Shown here in pieces: positions 14,601-21,574 of a DNA stretch of 21,886 nucleotides. The DNA is from Lachnospiraceae bacterium. Lineage in GTDB: Bacteria; Bacillota; Clostridia; Lachnospirales; Lachnospiraceae. The stretch lies in the NCBI GenBank assembly GCA_004556655.1, contig SFGF01000064.1, positions 1 to 21,886 of the forward strand, written 5' to 3'. The translations under genes and the position numbers were made by a program. How positions within the stretch are numbered: position 1 is the first letter of the stretch; every line of letters starts with the position of its first letter. The notes under the pieces are model-generated. The model made no database searches. It was not told where the DNA came from and saw only the letters and a list, made by a program, of their open reading frames with translations.

Positions 14601-17600
14601 TGTAGAATCAGATAAAACATATGAGGGTTCGGCAGATGAATTTGTATTTGACTATCTGGCCGGAGTGTTCAGTACAGAGGAAGGAGTGAAAGACTTCTCG
14701 CGTTATATGACGGAAGAAAATATTTCACAGAAAGAACAGAAGAGCATTTTAGAGACGGTAGCAGACTTTTTCAAAGAACTGTACGATAAAATCGTATCTT
14801 TCCTTGACGATCATGTATTATCTGAGACAGCGAAAAAAGGACTGGAAGCGGATGCAGAAAAAGCGCAGGAAATCCGTGATATGGTACTGGGAGTATGGAG
14901 TGAGGCAGAGGAAAATTTTGGCAATAATGCAGAGGCAGAAAATGATATGAAGTTTTCTATCAATGTCGATCTGGATGAGGAGCTAAAAAAATATAATATT
15001 GAAAATAAACTCAATGATTATATTGCGGTCCAGAAAGCAGTTGTAAATCATCTTAAAGAAACAGGATTTTTTGACAAGAATAGTACAGTGGTGAATGAAG
15101 AAACCGGAATGCAGATCAGAATTAATCCTCGTGGCATTAAAGAGACTCTTGCAAATGGAAAAAGGTTTCAGTCTTTGCCGAGAGAATTGAAAAAACTCAA
15201 AATAGCTACAATAGAACAACTGCCAGAAATTATAAAAAGGGGGGAACTTATTGAGGATAATATTGAAAATACACATGGGGAAAATTCATTGTATGCATAT
15301 TTTGAAACACCAGTAGAAATAAATGGCGGTAACTATAAGGTTAGGGTAAATATAAGAAAGACAATAGAAACAAATAAATTCTGGATTCATAATGTAATAT
15401 TAGAAAAGGATTCTGAATTACTCAACCCAACCCGAAAGCAAGGTATCCACGAGATTCAGAATCCTTCTGAAAACATTATATCACAAACTGAGAAAAAAGA
15501 AACAAAAAAATATTCAATTGATATTGATGATTCTTTATTTGATGCATTATATAGTGAACCATCCGAGCATGAGACAGAGATGTCATCCATTATTCAGGAG
15601 GGTTTTGAATCTCTGAAGAATGTTGAAGTGAACGAGCGCATGATGCATAAGATCGCGTATGCAATTAAAAAAGAGAATAAGAGCACCTATGATATTGATA
15701 AACTTACTTCAAATCTGACAAAAGTATTTGCTTACCTGAAAGAACATCAGAATGCAGATTATAACGATATGATCCGCATTGTGCAGGAAGTAGCAAAGCC
15801 GGTCATTGAGGAGAGCACAGATGTAGATCCATACGAGCAGCAGGCTTATAAGGATGTCAGGGATTATGTGAAGGGACTTGATATCAGACTGAGTAACGAG
15901 CAGAAAGCAGAGGTCGCATATTATTATGGTTCCTATGAGAAATTCCGGAAGATGAACTTTGGTAATATAAACTTTACTGACAAAGGAACATATCTGGATA
16001 ACCTGTGGACAGAGATTGCAGATAATTCTTATCAGATGCTGGATTATGATATATCGTCCGCCGATCAGCCGATGGCACTGGTGGATATGCTGAACCAGTT
16101 AAAACCGACAAAAAAGAATATATTCGGCATGGATAAAGAACAGGCGGCATACGACCTTGCATTGGACATTTACCGTAGATTCTTTGTGGAACAGGCGCAG
16201 GATGCGGCAAATAAAAAGGTGTATGAGAAAACAGACAGACTGATCGTGAGACAGCAGGAATACAGGAAACGAGTAAAAGCGGAATATGATGAAAGCCTGG
16301 CAAAACTGCGCACAGTAGAAGCAGAAAAGAGAAAACAGCAGGCGGCACGTTATGAGGAAAAAATAGCAGATCTTAAGAATGCGCAACAGGCGGCTCTTGC
16401 GAATGCGGATAAGAAAGCGGCAAAGAAATATCAGGATGATATTGTATCCTGGAATCGTTGGCTTACGAGAGCGAATCAGAGAGCAGACAGAACAGAGCAG
16501 AGAATGCTTGAACTGAAAGTTGCTAATAGGAATAATACACTTGCGAAACGGAGAAATCAGGAAATGAGCAGTATGCGCGAGCGTATTAAGAAAAATGCAA
16601 ATGGAATCATAAGCTATTTTAATACGAATACGGACAAGAAGCATGTTCCGGAAGCATTAAAAGAATCTGTAGCTAAGTTTATTACGAGCATTGATTTTGT
16701 AAGCGAGAGAGCTAATCCAGACAGTACCGCCACTATGGCCTGGAGGGAATCCCTGAATCAGATGTACCGGAAACTTTCTGACAGAAATGCAGCAGTTGAA
16801 GGTAATTATGAGGATATCTTTAATGCACTGATGGATCAGGCAGATGGAAACAAGAGTACTTTATTATCTGATATGAGCGATTTTATCAATGCAAATGAAA
16901 ATGTCCGTATCACAGATATGAATGCCAATCAGTTGAAACAGCTTGATGAACTTATTACAAGACTAAAAAGAACAATCACAACGGTGAACCAGTTGTATGT
17001 GAATAAGAGAACCAATGATGCAAGAAAGCTTGGTGCAGATACGATTGCAGAGTTAGAACAGAAAAAGAATAAAAAACTGCATGCAAACAGAACGGTACAG
17101 GCTGTGGAAAACCTTCTGGACGTGAATATGATGGATGCAAGATCATATTTTTACAGGCTGGGAGATACAGCAGGATCTATTTACGATGGACTGCGCACGG
17201 CATTTAATGATCGTGTGTGGATTCTGAAGGAAGCACAGACATATATGGAAAATGCTCTGGATGGTATTAATACAAAAGACTGGACTGGCGATAACGCAAA
17301 AGTACATACGTTTATGATCCGTGGAAAAGAATTACAGATGACCACAGCACAGATCATGTCACTGTATGAACTGCGGAAACGTAACCAGGCATTATTACAC
17401 ATGAAAGTCGGTGGAATAAGACCGAAAGACATTACGACAGCAAAGAAAAATGTTGATATTTCCAAGAGTAAGCTCGGAAAAGAGGTAATTAGCCGGGTAA
17501 AACCGATTCAGCTTACAGAATATGACATTGATCACGTTATCTGCAGTGTACTTACTCCGGAACAGATCAAGATTGCAGATGCGATGCAGCAGTTCATGGC

Positions 17601-19650
17601 CAATAATTGTGCTGATTGGGGAAATAAGACAACCATGATGATGAATGGATATAAGAGGTTTGGCGTAAAAAGTTATTTCCCGATAAAGGTCGATGGAAAC
17701 TCTGTAGATACAAAGGATCAGACAGCATACTGGGCGACACAGAATAACAGCTTCACAAAGCAGACGAGAGAACGTGCGGCTAATGCGTTGATCGTGGATG
17801 ATATCTTTGACGTATTTACGAAGCATGTTACGGATATGGCTACATACAGTACGTTTACAGCACCTTTGTCAGATGCCATGAAATGGTTTAACCACAGAAA
17901 TGTAGAATTTGATGGAGATATTGCAGCAGACACAGATTCTGTACAGAGACAGATCGAACTTACTTACGGGAAAGAATATCTGGAATATTTTAAGAAACTT
18001 ATCAAAGATATCAATGCAGAATCTGTAAATGGAATAGAATCACAGATTGCAAGCACACTTGTAAGCAAGATGAAAGCGGCATCTGTAGGTGGAAACCTGC
18101 GAGTGGCAATCCAGCAGCCAACGGCATATATAAGAGCAGCGGCAGTCATGAATCCTAAGTATATGGCACAGGCAGTATTCAAAAAATCTGCAATGAAAAA
18201 AGCGAAAGAAAATTCAGCGATTACACAGTGGAAATCTTGGGGATATTTTGAAACATCCATAGGGCAGTCCATGAAATCCGTCATAACAGGACAGCAGAGC
18301 TTGAAAGAAAATTTAGTAGAAAAGTCAATGATTCTTGCACAGCTGGGGGATGATGTCACATGGGGATATTTATGGAATGCTTGTGAAGTAGAGATAAAAG
18401 ATAAACATCCGGATGTGAAATATGATTCCAAGGAATTTATTAAAATGGTTGCAGAACGCTTTGACGAAATTGTGGATCAGACACAGGTTGTGGACAGTGT
18501 ACTTCATCGATCACAGATTATGCGTAGTCAGGATAAATTAGTACAGATGGCAACGGCATTTATGGCAGAACCAACAAAGTCATACAATTTACTTGTAAAT
18601 GCGGTGCGTGATGCTTCTGAAAAAAAGAGTAAATCAGCAATGAAACGTCTTGGCAGAGTGGTAACGGCATACACAGCCACACAGGTAATGAATGCGGCAA
18701 TCGTTGCAGTGATAGATGCTACCAGAGATTTAGAAGATGATGATAAAACATTCTGGGACAAGTATATTGAAAATCTCAAAGGAAATATCGTGGATAATAT
18801 GAATCCTATTTCGATGATCCCATTTGCAAAGGATATTGTATCTATTTTCCAAGGATATGATATTAGCAGATTGGATATGCAGGGAATCTCAAAATTATAT
18901 GCCGGAGCTAATAATATGCGGAAGTATATTACAGATCCGGATTACAGAGAGAAACATACATTCTATGATGTTGCAAAAGAAACTGCGCGAGGAGTGTCAT
19001 TAGTCACAGGTATTCCGGGATTCAATGTTTTACGTGATATCGAATCTCTATATCATGCGGTAACTGGAAAATGGCTGGGAGGAATTATCCGGTCTAACAC
19101 AAGGCAGTATCAGAGAAGTGTTGATGCATTGTTAGATGGAAACACAGAAGAATATAATTCGATTATGCAGGAACTTTCTGACAAAAATGTGGAGGAAGAT
19201 AAGATTGATTCTGGAATCATGAGCGAATTAAAAAAGAGATATACAGCCGGAGAGATGGAAAAGAGCACAGTTGAAAATATCCTTAAAGATCAGTTTGAAA
19301 TGGATGATAACGACATTTATTACAAACTGAAAAAATGGGAGAATGGAAGTGACTGGACAAAGTACAGCGATTTTTATTCGGCGATGGACAATGCTTATGA
19401 AACTGGAAAAATTAATGACCGGGATAAGATCAAAGCCGAAATTGATGATCTGAAAAAGCATGGTGTAAAGGAAGAAACCATTAAGAGCCAGATTACAGAG
19501 AAGTATAAGCAAATTTATCTGGAAGCAAAGAAAAATGGAAATTATGCTGACTTGAAAAACTTATTAATATCTGCATATATGATGTGCGGAGATTCGCACT
19601 CAGAGGCGATGAAAAAAATTGATGACTGGTCAAAACAGAAGAAAAGCTGA
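11626..19650 (+). CDS. giant large polyvalent-type protein, probably ejected with the DNA (2674 aa)
   Basis: Starts at ATG 11626 with AAGGAGA at 11613-11619; one unbroken frame of 8 kb. Visible regions: helical N-terminus; Gly/Ala-rich, possibly membrane-active stretches at about 306-326, 372-408 and 543-557; a zincin-like region about 900-1010 with IHELNEW (His945) and a later ADEFVFD (Glu1005); an AT-rich LPD3/BECR-like module about 1115-1290; a highly charged coiled coil about 1531-1626; a YFPI motif at 2017-2020; and a hydrophobic segment at 2343-2365 followed by a helical C-terminus (LPD38-like, tentatively). This architecture fits the large polyvalent proteins of phages and conjugative elements, which are delivered with DNA and counter host defences. 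With no tape measure present, it probably also serves as an ejection protein. A virion RNA polymerase as in N4 was considered, but I see no polymerase motifs. Confidence 0.8.
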   Translation: MRRKQITGADLLSELHSYNGNDKRYSESKVTEAAKAVDNGNYQESETVAEYAMKKLKAHYGVEDQDNNEDIAQLAQSGLQKLEQYYGTRNQMSSVNTIQSGIQEGNNKYFTDAGKLPTSSRIIQTMDDRAIEEALRIAKGDQQSLDTEYLTKSMDSNRYDEYTGKRSSLQEKVDAYSIEKDKRDKEKEAVKQQEKVNAYIKKREDALNSLTDEQRQTLEEYAEAKKNVESNMAFSGMNQNYDTNIAKNNAEYISRMDQSRKLLEKSGIKNVDVLTQYVNEINDEKKTIEMNEGIQKAVNENPIVNGIGMSAIDIAMSPAAGLTAAVETLKRPYYADPSAPVNTNSDAYALTNFSNATESAVSDKIDNKYGQFAYGVGMSTAKSAYSVALGSEIVGGLGLTGKAAKTVGNIVTLPEFGASAYATTLQQDQANGISTENSIKHATAAGINEMLFEVVSLDHAWDILHRSGKTAAKEAIVSTLAQAGIEGTEEGFTDIANAIADNIINGDQSEYNRNVQNYVSMGYTEQEAKDMASKDFMGEIAQDVLAGAISGGIMGGITNTANAVNYHKLGAHIETTTELKNNVLDVAEQMDERTTAKQIVEEKGRENLNAEDLGAIAQSMAEESGKDIQDVLTERFAELGETKQQARKDAKEIIKAVTTPSEEVTNEENDTRTQKFEANPNLPTVYAETLEGKHTAVNDAINNVQSSYHYAQMEKRGRESHTGVTRAVVKSTGEKQIVIDVQNVSGNHATVRMSNGTLKDLSEIEIPDRNLQQLYNFSTTMDTATVANTLINNWDNEEVAPYVRASAVFYNAGKLGTSSFESLMNNPKNAQLVMSVNNPATLKAMYTLGQNNSQRAEVAPVQQQKNVNGSEQTEKTERAGKVVDLRTDKADGRMAEVAERVAKKTGLEITLNDSLEHGENGHFSQALSRIALSSTSHNEYETLIHELNEWANTYNPEGMRKVMDTVLDYAQTKEGATYLSDRIQKYYDTYKRVESDKTYEGSADEFVFDYLAGVFSTEEGVKDFSRYMTEENISQKEQKSILETVADFFKELYDKIVSFLDDHVLSETAKKGLEADAEKAQEIRDMVLGVWSEAEENFGNNAEAENDMKFSINVDLDEELKKYNIENKLNDYIAVQKAVVNHLKETGFFDKNSTVVNEETGMQIRINPRGIKETLANGKRFQSLPRELKKLKIATIEQLPEIIKRGELIEDNIENTHGENSLYAYFETPVEINGGNYKVRVNIRKTIETNKFWIHNVILEKDSELLNPTRKQGIHEIQNPSENIISQTEKKETKKYSIDIDDSLFDALYSEPSEHETEMSSIIQEGFESLKNVEVNERMMHKIAYAIKKENKSTYDIDKLTSNLTKVFAYLKEHQNADYNDMIRIVQEVAKPVIEESTDVDPYEQQAYKDVRDYVKGLDIRLSNEQKAEVAYYYGSYEKFRKMNFGNINFTDKGTYLDNLWTEIADNSYQMLDYDISSADQPMALVDMLNQLKPTKKNIFGMDKEQAAYDLALDIYRRFFVEQAQDAANKKVYEKTDRLIVRQQEYRKRVKAEYDESLAKLRTVEAEKRKQQAARYEEKIADLKNAQQAALANADKKAAKKYQDDIVSWNRWLTRANQRADRTEQRMLELKVANRNNTLAKRRNQEMSSMRERIKKNANGIISYFNTNTDKKHVPEALKESVAKFITSIDFVSERANPDSTATMAWRESLNQMYRKLSDRNAAVEGNYEDIFNALMDQADGNKSTLLSDMSDFINANENVRITDMNANQLKQLDELITRLKRTITTVNQLYVNKRTNDARKLGADTIAELEQKKNKKLHANRTVQAVENLLDVNMMDARSYFYRLGDTAGSIYDGLRTAFNDRVWILKEAQTYMENALDGINTKDWTGDNAKVHTFMIRGKELQMTTAQIMSLYELRKRNQALLHMKVGGIRPKDITTAKKNVDISKSKLGKEVISRVKPIQLTEYDIDHVICSVLTPEQIKIADAMQQFMANNCADWGNKTTMMMNGYKRFGVKSYFPIKVDGNSVDTKDQTAYWATQNNSFTKQTRERAANALIVDDIFDVFTKHVTDMATYSTFTAPLSDAMKWFNHRNVEFDGDIAADTDSVQRQIELTYGKEYLEYFKKLIKDINAESVNGIESQIASTLVSKMKAASVGGNLRVAIQQPTAYIRAAAVMNPKYMAQAVFKKSAMKKAKENSAITQWKSWGYFETSIGQSMKSVITGQQSLKENLVEKSMILAQLGDDVTWGYLWNACEVEIKDKHPDVKYDSKEFIKMVAERFDEIVDQTQVVDSVLHRSQIMRSQDKLVQMATAFMAEPTKSYNLLVNAVRDASEKKSKSAMKRLGRVVTAYTATQVMNAAIVAVIDATRDLEDDDKTFWDKYIENLKGNIVDNMNPISMIPFAKDIVSIFQGYDISRLDMQGISKLYAGANNMRKYITDPDYREKHTFYDVAKETARGVSLVTGIPGFNVLRDIESLYHAVTGKWLGGIIRSNTRQYQRSVDALLDGNTEEYNSIMQELSDKNVEEDKIDSGIMSELKKRYTAGEMEKSTVENILKDQFEMDDNDIYYKLKKWENGSDWTKYSDFYSAMDNAYETGKINDRDKIKAEIDDLKKHGVKEETIKSQITEKYKQIYLEAKKNGNYADLKNLLISAYMMCGDSHSEAMKKIDDWSKQKKS
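14197..14212. repeat. 16-bp perfect palindrome, copy 2 (in giant gene)
   Basis: GTTGCACCGGTGCAAC, identical to 3322-3337, and the identity continues 5 nt further (to 14217). It encodes VAPVQQQ at the junction between the Asn-rich region and the zincin-like region of the giant protein, apparently a linker. Confidence 0.85.
14940..15540 (+). other. AT-rich inserted module inside the giant gene (LPD3/BECR-like)
   Basis: The stretch is visibly richer in A/T and in ATA, TTA and AGG codons than its surroundings: by hand count 15301-15360 is 19/60 GC and 15361-15420 is 13/60, against 28/60 at 14281-14340 and 21/60 at 16081-16140. The encoded residues include IRINPRGIKETLANGKRF, then a LPEII helix, LYAYFETPVEINGGNYKV and a final beta strand FWIHNVILEKD, which resembles the LPD3 or phage BECR-type nuclease domains of polyvalent proteins. 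It is bordered by similar short motifs, KFSINVD (1109-1115) and KYSIDID (1295-1301). Domain name is from memory. Confidence 0.55.
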
Positions 19651-19651
19651 C

Positions 19652-19682
19652 AAACAGGGGGGCATTATGCTCCCTTGTTTTC
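19652..19682 (+). terminator. intrinsic terminator after the giant gene
   Basis: ACAGGGGGGCA (19654-19664) pairs with TGCTCCCTTGT (19668-19678) across a 3-nt loop, 11 bp with two G-U pairs, extendable by A-T pairs, and is followed by TTTTCTT. It starts within 2 nt of the giant gene's TGA and precedes the SD of the fibre gene. Confidence 0.8.
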
Positions 19683-19708
19683 TTATAATGGGCGAAAAGG
19701 AGGCAGAT

Positions 19709-21571
19709 ATGAAAAACGATATTATTCAAAATATCAGATTGGATATGAATGCTCCAAAAATCAAATCCAGTTTGTCAGTCCGGTTAGGGGATACATGCAC
19801 AAGATCAATACATGTGACCATGTCCAATGGCGGAAGTGTCGTTTCCATGGAAAATGCACTTGTAGCTTTGATCGAGATTGAAAAACCGGATGGAAATCAC
19901 TGCTATAACGATTGTGTGATATCAGGAAATGAAATCCAGTACACAATTACAACTCAGACAGTGAACGTGGAAGGAACATGCAAGTGTCAGATCAGTGTTA
20001 CCTTTGAGGATGGTGCAATGATAACATCACCAATATTTGATCTGGTGGTATATTCACAGCTTGTGGATCAGAACGAGGTGAAATCCAAGAATGAGTACAC
20101 ATCTCTCACGGAACAGGTTGTAATGGCAAATGCGTATGCGAATAATGCAAAGGCATCTGAAACAGCAGCAGGTGTATCAGAGACAAACGCAAAAGCATCA
20201 GAGGATGCAGCAAAAGAATCAGAAACCAATGCCTTGTCATCTGCGAATGATGCAGCACAATCAGCACTGGAAGCACTTGCGTCAAAGGAAGCTGCAGCCG
20301 AATCAGAAACCAATGCAAAAGCATACGCAGCCACTGCTAGTATCAATAAACAGGAGGCGCAACAATCAGCACTGGAAGCATTAACATCAGAAACAGCGGC
20401 AAAAAAATCAGCGGATGCAGCAGGCGCATCAGAATCAAATGCAAAAAAATCTGAGACAAATGCACTAAATTCAGCAAATGCAGCAGGTGTATCAGAAAAA
20501 AATGCGAAGTCATCAGAGAAAGCAGCAAAACAATCAGAAACCAATGCTTTATCCTATGCAAATGATGCGGCACAATCCGCACAGGAAGCACTATCATCCA
20601 AGGAAGCGGCAGCAGTATCAGAAGGAAATGCGTTAATTTCAGAGAATAATGCCAGTGCACATGAACAGGCAGCGGCAAAATCAGCACTGGCGGCATTAAC
20701 GTCAGAAACAGCGGCAAAAAAATCAGCGGATGCAGCAGGCGTATCAGAATCAAATGCAAAAGAATCTGAGAAAAACGCATTAAATTCAGCGGACGCAGCA
20801 GGAACATCAGAATCGAATGCAAAGGTATCTGAAACCAATGCAGACCAGAGGGCAGCAGATGCAGACACTTCAGCGAAGGAAGCAAAAAAATATTTAGAAG
20901 ATTTAAAAGCATCCGGGCAATTGACACTGGGAGAAACAAAGGACACTGCATATTATGGAGATAAAGGCAAGGCAGCATATGAACATAGCTTCTTGACCGG
21001 AAATCCTCATAATACAACTTACGAGGAAGTAGGTGCAGATAAATCAGGTGCAGCGAATGAGGCATTAACATCATCTAAAGATTACACAGATGAAAAAATA
21101 TCAGAGGTTAATACGGAACTTGATAAAAGAGCTTTGACAAGTGAACTGACCATACACACATCTGATAAAGTGGTGCATATCACTGTGGAGGAAAGAACTG
21201 CCTGGAACAAAAGCTATCAAAATGCAGTAGCCTATACTGATCAGAAAATAGCGGCACTGATAAACGGTGCACCAGAAACTCTCGACACACTGAAAGAAAT
21301 TGCGGATGCAATGGAACAAAATGAGAGTGTTGTAGAAGCTTTAAATAATGCAATAGGTACAAAAGCAAATCTGGCAGAATTTAATTCGCATGAATCCAAT
21401 ACAACGGTACATATCACGGCAGCAGAGAGAAAGAAGTGGAATGCATATACAACACAGATCGCTAATATGCAGAAGAGTATTGATACTATTAATAAAACAT
21501 TAACATCGTTAGGTAGCTCAGTAACAGAATTACAAAATAAACAGGGATATCCAATAGCAAAGGAGAATTAA
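19709..21571 (+). CDS. tail fibre with BppU-type N-terminus and long heptad stalk (620 aa)
   Basis: I start at ATG 19709, 6 nt after AAAGGAGG (19696-19703); an earlier in-frame ATG at 19619 lies inside the giant gene and would be read through the terminator. Residues about 1-135 form a beta-rich domain like the BppU/DUF2479 family of baseplate upper proteins (IRLDMNAPKIKSSLSVRLGD, then ALVALIEIEKPDGN). Residues 148-392 are 35 uninterrupted heptads of the form x-x-S-E-x-N-A, as in lambda Stf-type stalks. Then come LTGNPHNTTYEEVGADKSG, two modules ending VHIT-x2-ER-x2-WN, and NGAPETLDTLKEIADAM, all common phage-fibre elements. It probably attaches to the tail and carries the receptor-binding protein encoded next. 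Confidence 0.85.
   Translation: MKNDIIQNIRLDMNAPKIKSSLSVRLGDTCTRSIHVTMSNGGSVVSMENALVALIEIEKPDGNHCYNDCVISGNEIQYTITTQTVNVEGTCKCQISVTFEDGAMITSPIFDLVVYSQLVDQNEVKSKNEYTSLTEQVVMANAYANNAKASETAAGVSETNAKASEDAAKESETNALSSANDAAQSALEALASKEAAAESETNAKAYAATASINKQEAQQSALEALTSETAAKKSADAAGASESNAKKSETNALNSANAAGVSEKNAKSSEKAAKQSETNALSYANDAAQSAQEALSSKEAAAVSEGNALISENNASAHEQAAAKSALAALTSETAAKKSADAAGVSESNAKESEKNALNSADAAGTSESNAKVSETNADQRAADADTSAKEAKKYLEDLKASGQLTLGETKDTAYYGDKGKAAYEHSFLTGNPHNTTYEEVGADKSGAANEALTSSKDYTDEKISEVNTELDKRALTSELTIHTSDKVVHITVEERTAWNKSYQNAVAYTDQKIAALINGAPETLDTLKEIADAMEQNESVVEALNNAIGTKANLAEFNSHESNTTVHITAAERKKWNAYTTQIANMQKSIDTINKTLTSLGSSVTELQNKQGYPIAKEN
20150..20884 (+). repeat. 35 tandem heptad-coding units (21 nt each)
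   Basis: Every heptad keeps the register x-x-S-x-x-x-A without insertion or deletion (for example KASETAA, GVSETNA, LTSETAA, KKSADAA, LNSANAA). The expected structure is a trimeric alpha-helical fibre stalk. At the DNA level the units are enriched in tcagaaac and gcagca words. Confidence 0.9.
20213..20842 (+). repeat. 315-nt super-repeat, two copies
   Basis: Copy A at 20213-20527 and copy B at 20528-20842 each hold 15 heptads in the same order: ES/QSETNA, LS-ANDA, AQSA-EA, L-SKEAA, through LTSETAA, KKSADAA, G-SESNA to LNSA-AA. Identity is highest in the LTSETAA-KKSADAA part. Heptads 1-3 before copy A resemble the end of a further unit. This indicates duplication by unequal exchange in whole-heptad steps. 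Confidence 0.85.
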
Positions 21572-21574
21572 ATT

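Noticed and set aside
15980..17700. N4-like virion RNA polymerase inside the giant protein
   Set aside because: No recognisable T7-like polymerase motifs (such as the catalytic Asp/Lys/Tyr/His set) could be seen by eye.
13150..18780. Many 60-180 codon frames on the minus strand across the giant gene
   Set aside because: No SD, low-complexity or Cys/Phe/Leu-rich translations typical of antisense frames; one continuous + strand gene explains the region.
19684..19689. Perfect TATAAT -10 box before the fibre gene
   Set aside because: No acceptable -35 element at 15-19 nt upstream, where the terminator hairpin lies, and no extended -10 (TGn). It may be chance in the T-rich terminator tail.
20068..21074. 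Long open frames on the minus strand opposite the fibre stalk
   Set aside because: They mirror the repetitive heptad DNA (Ala/Ser codons read in reverse), lack ribosome-binding sites and are not gene-like.
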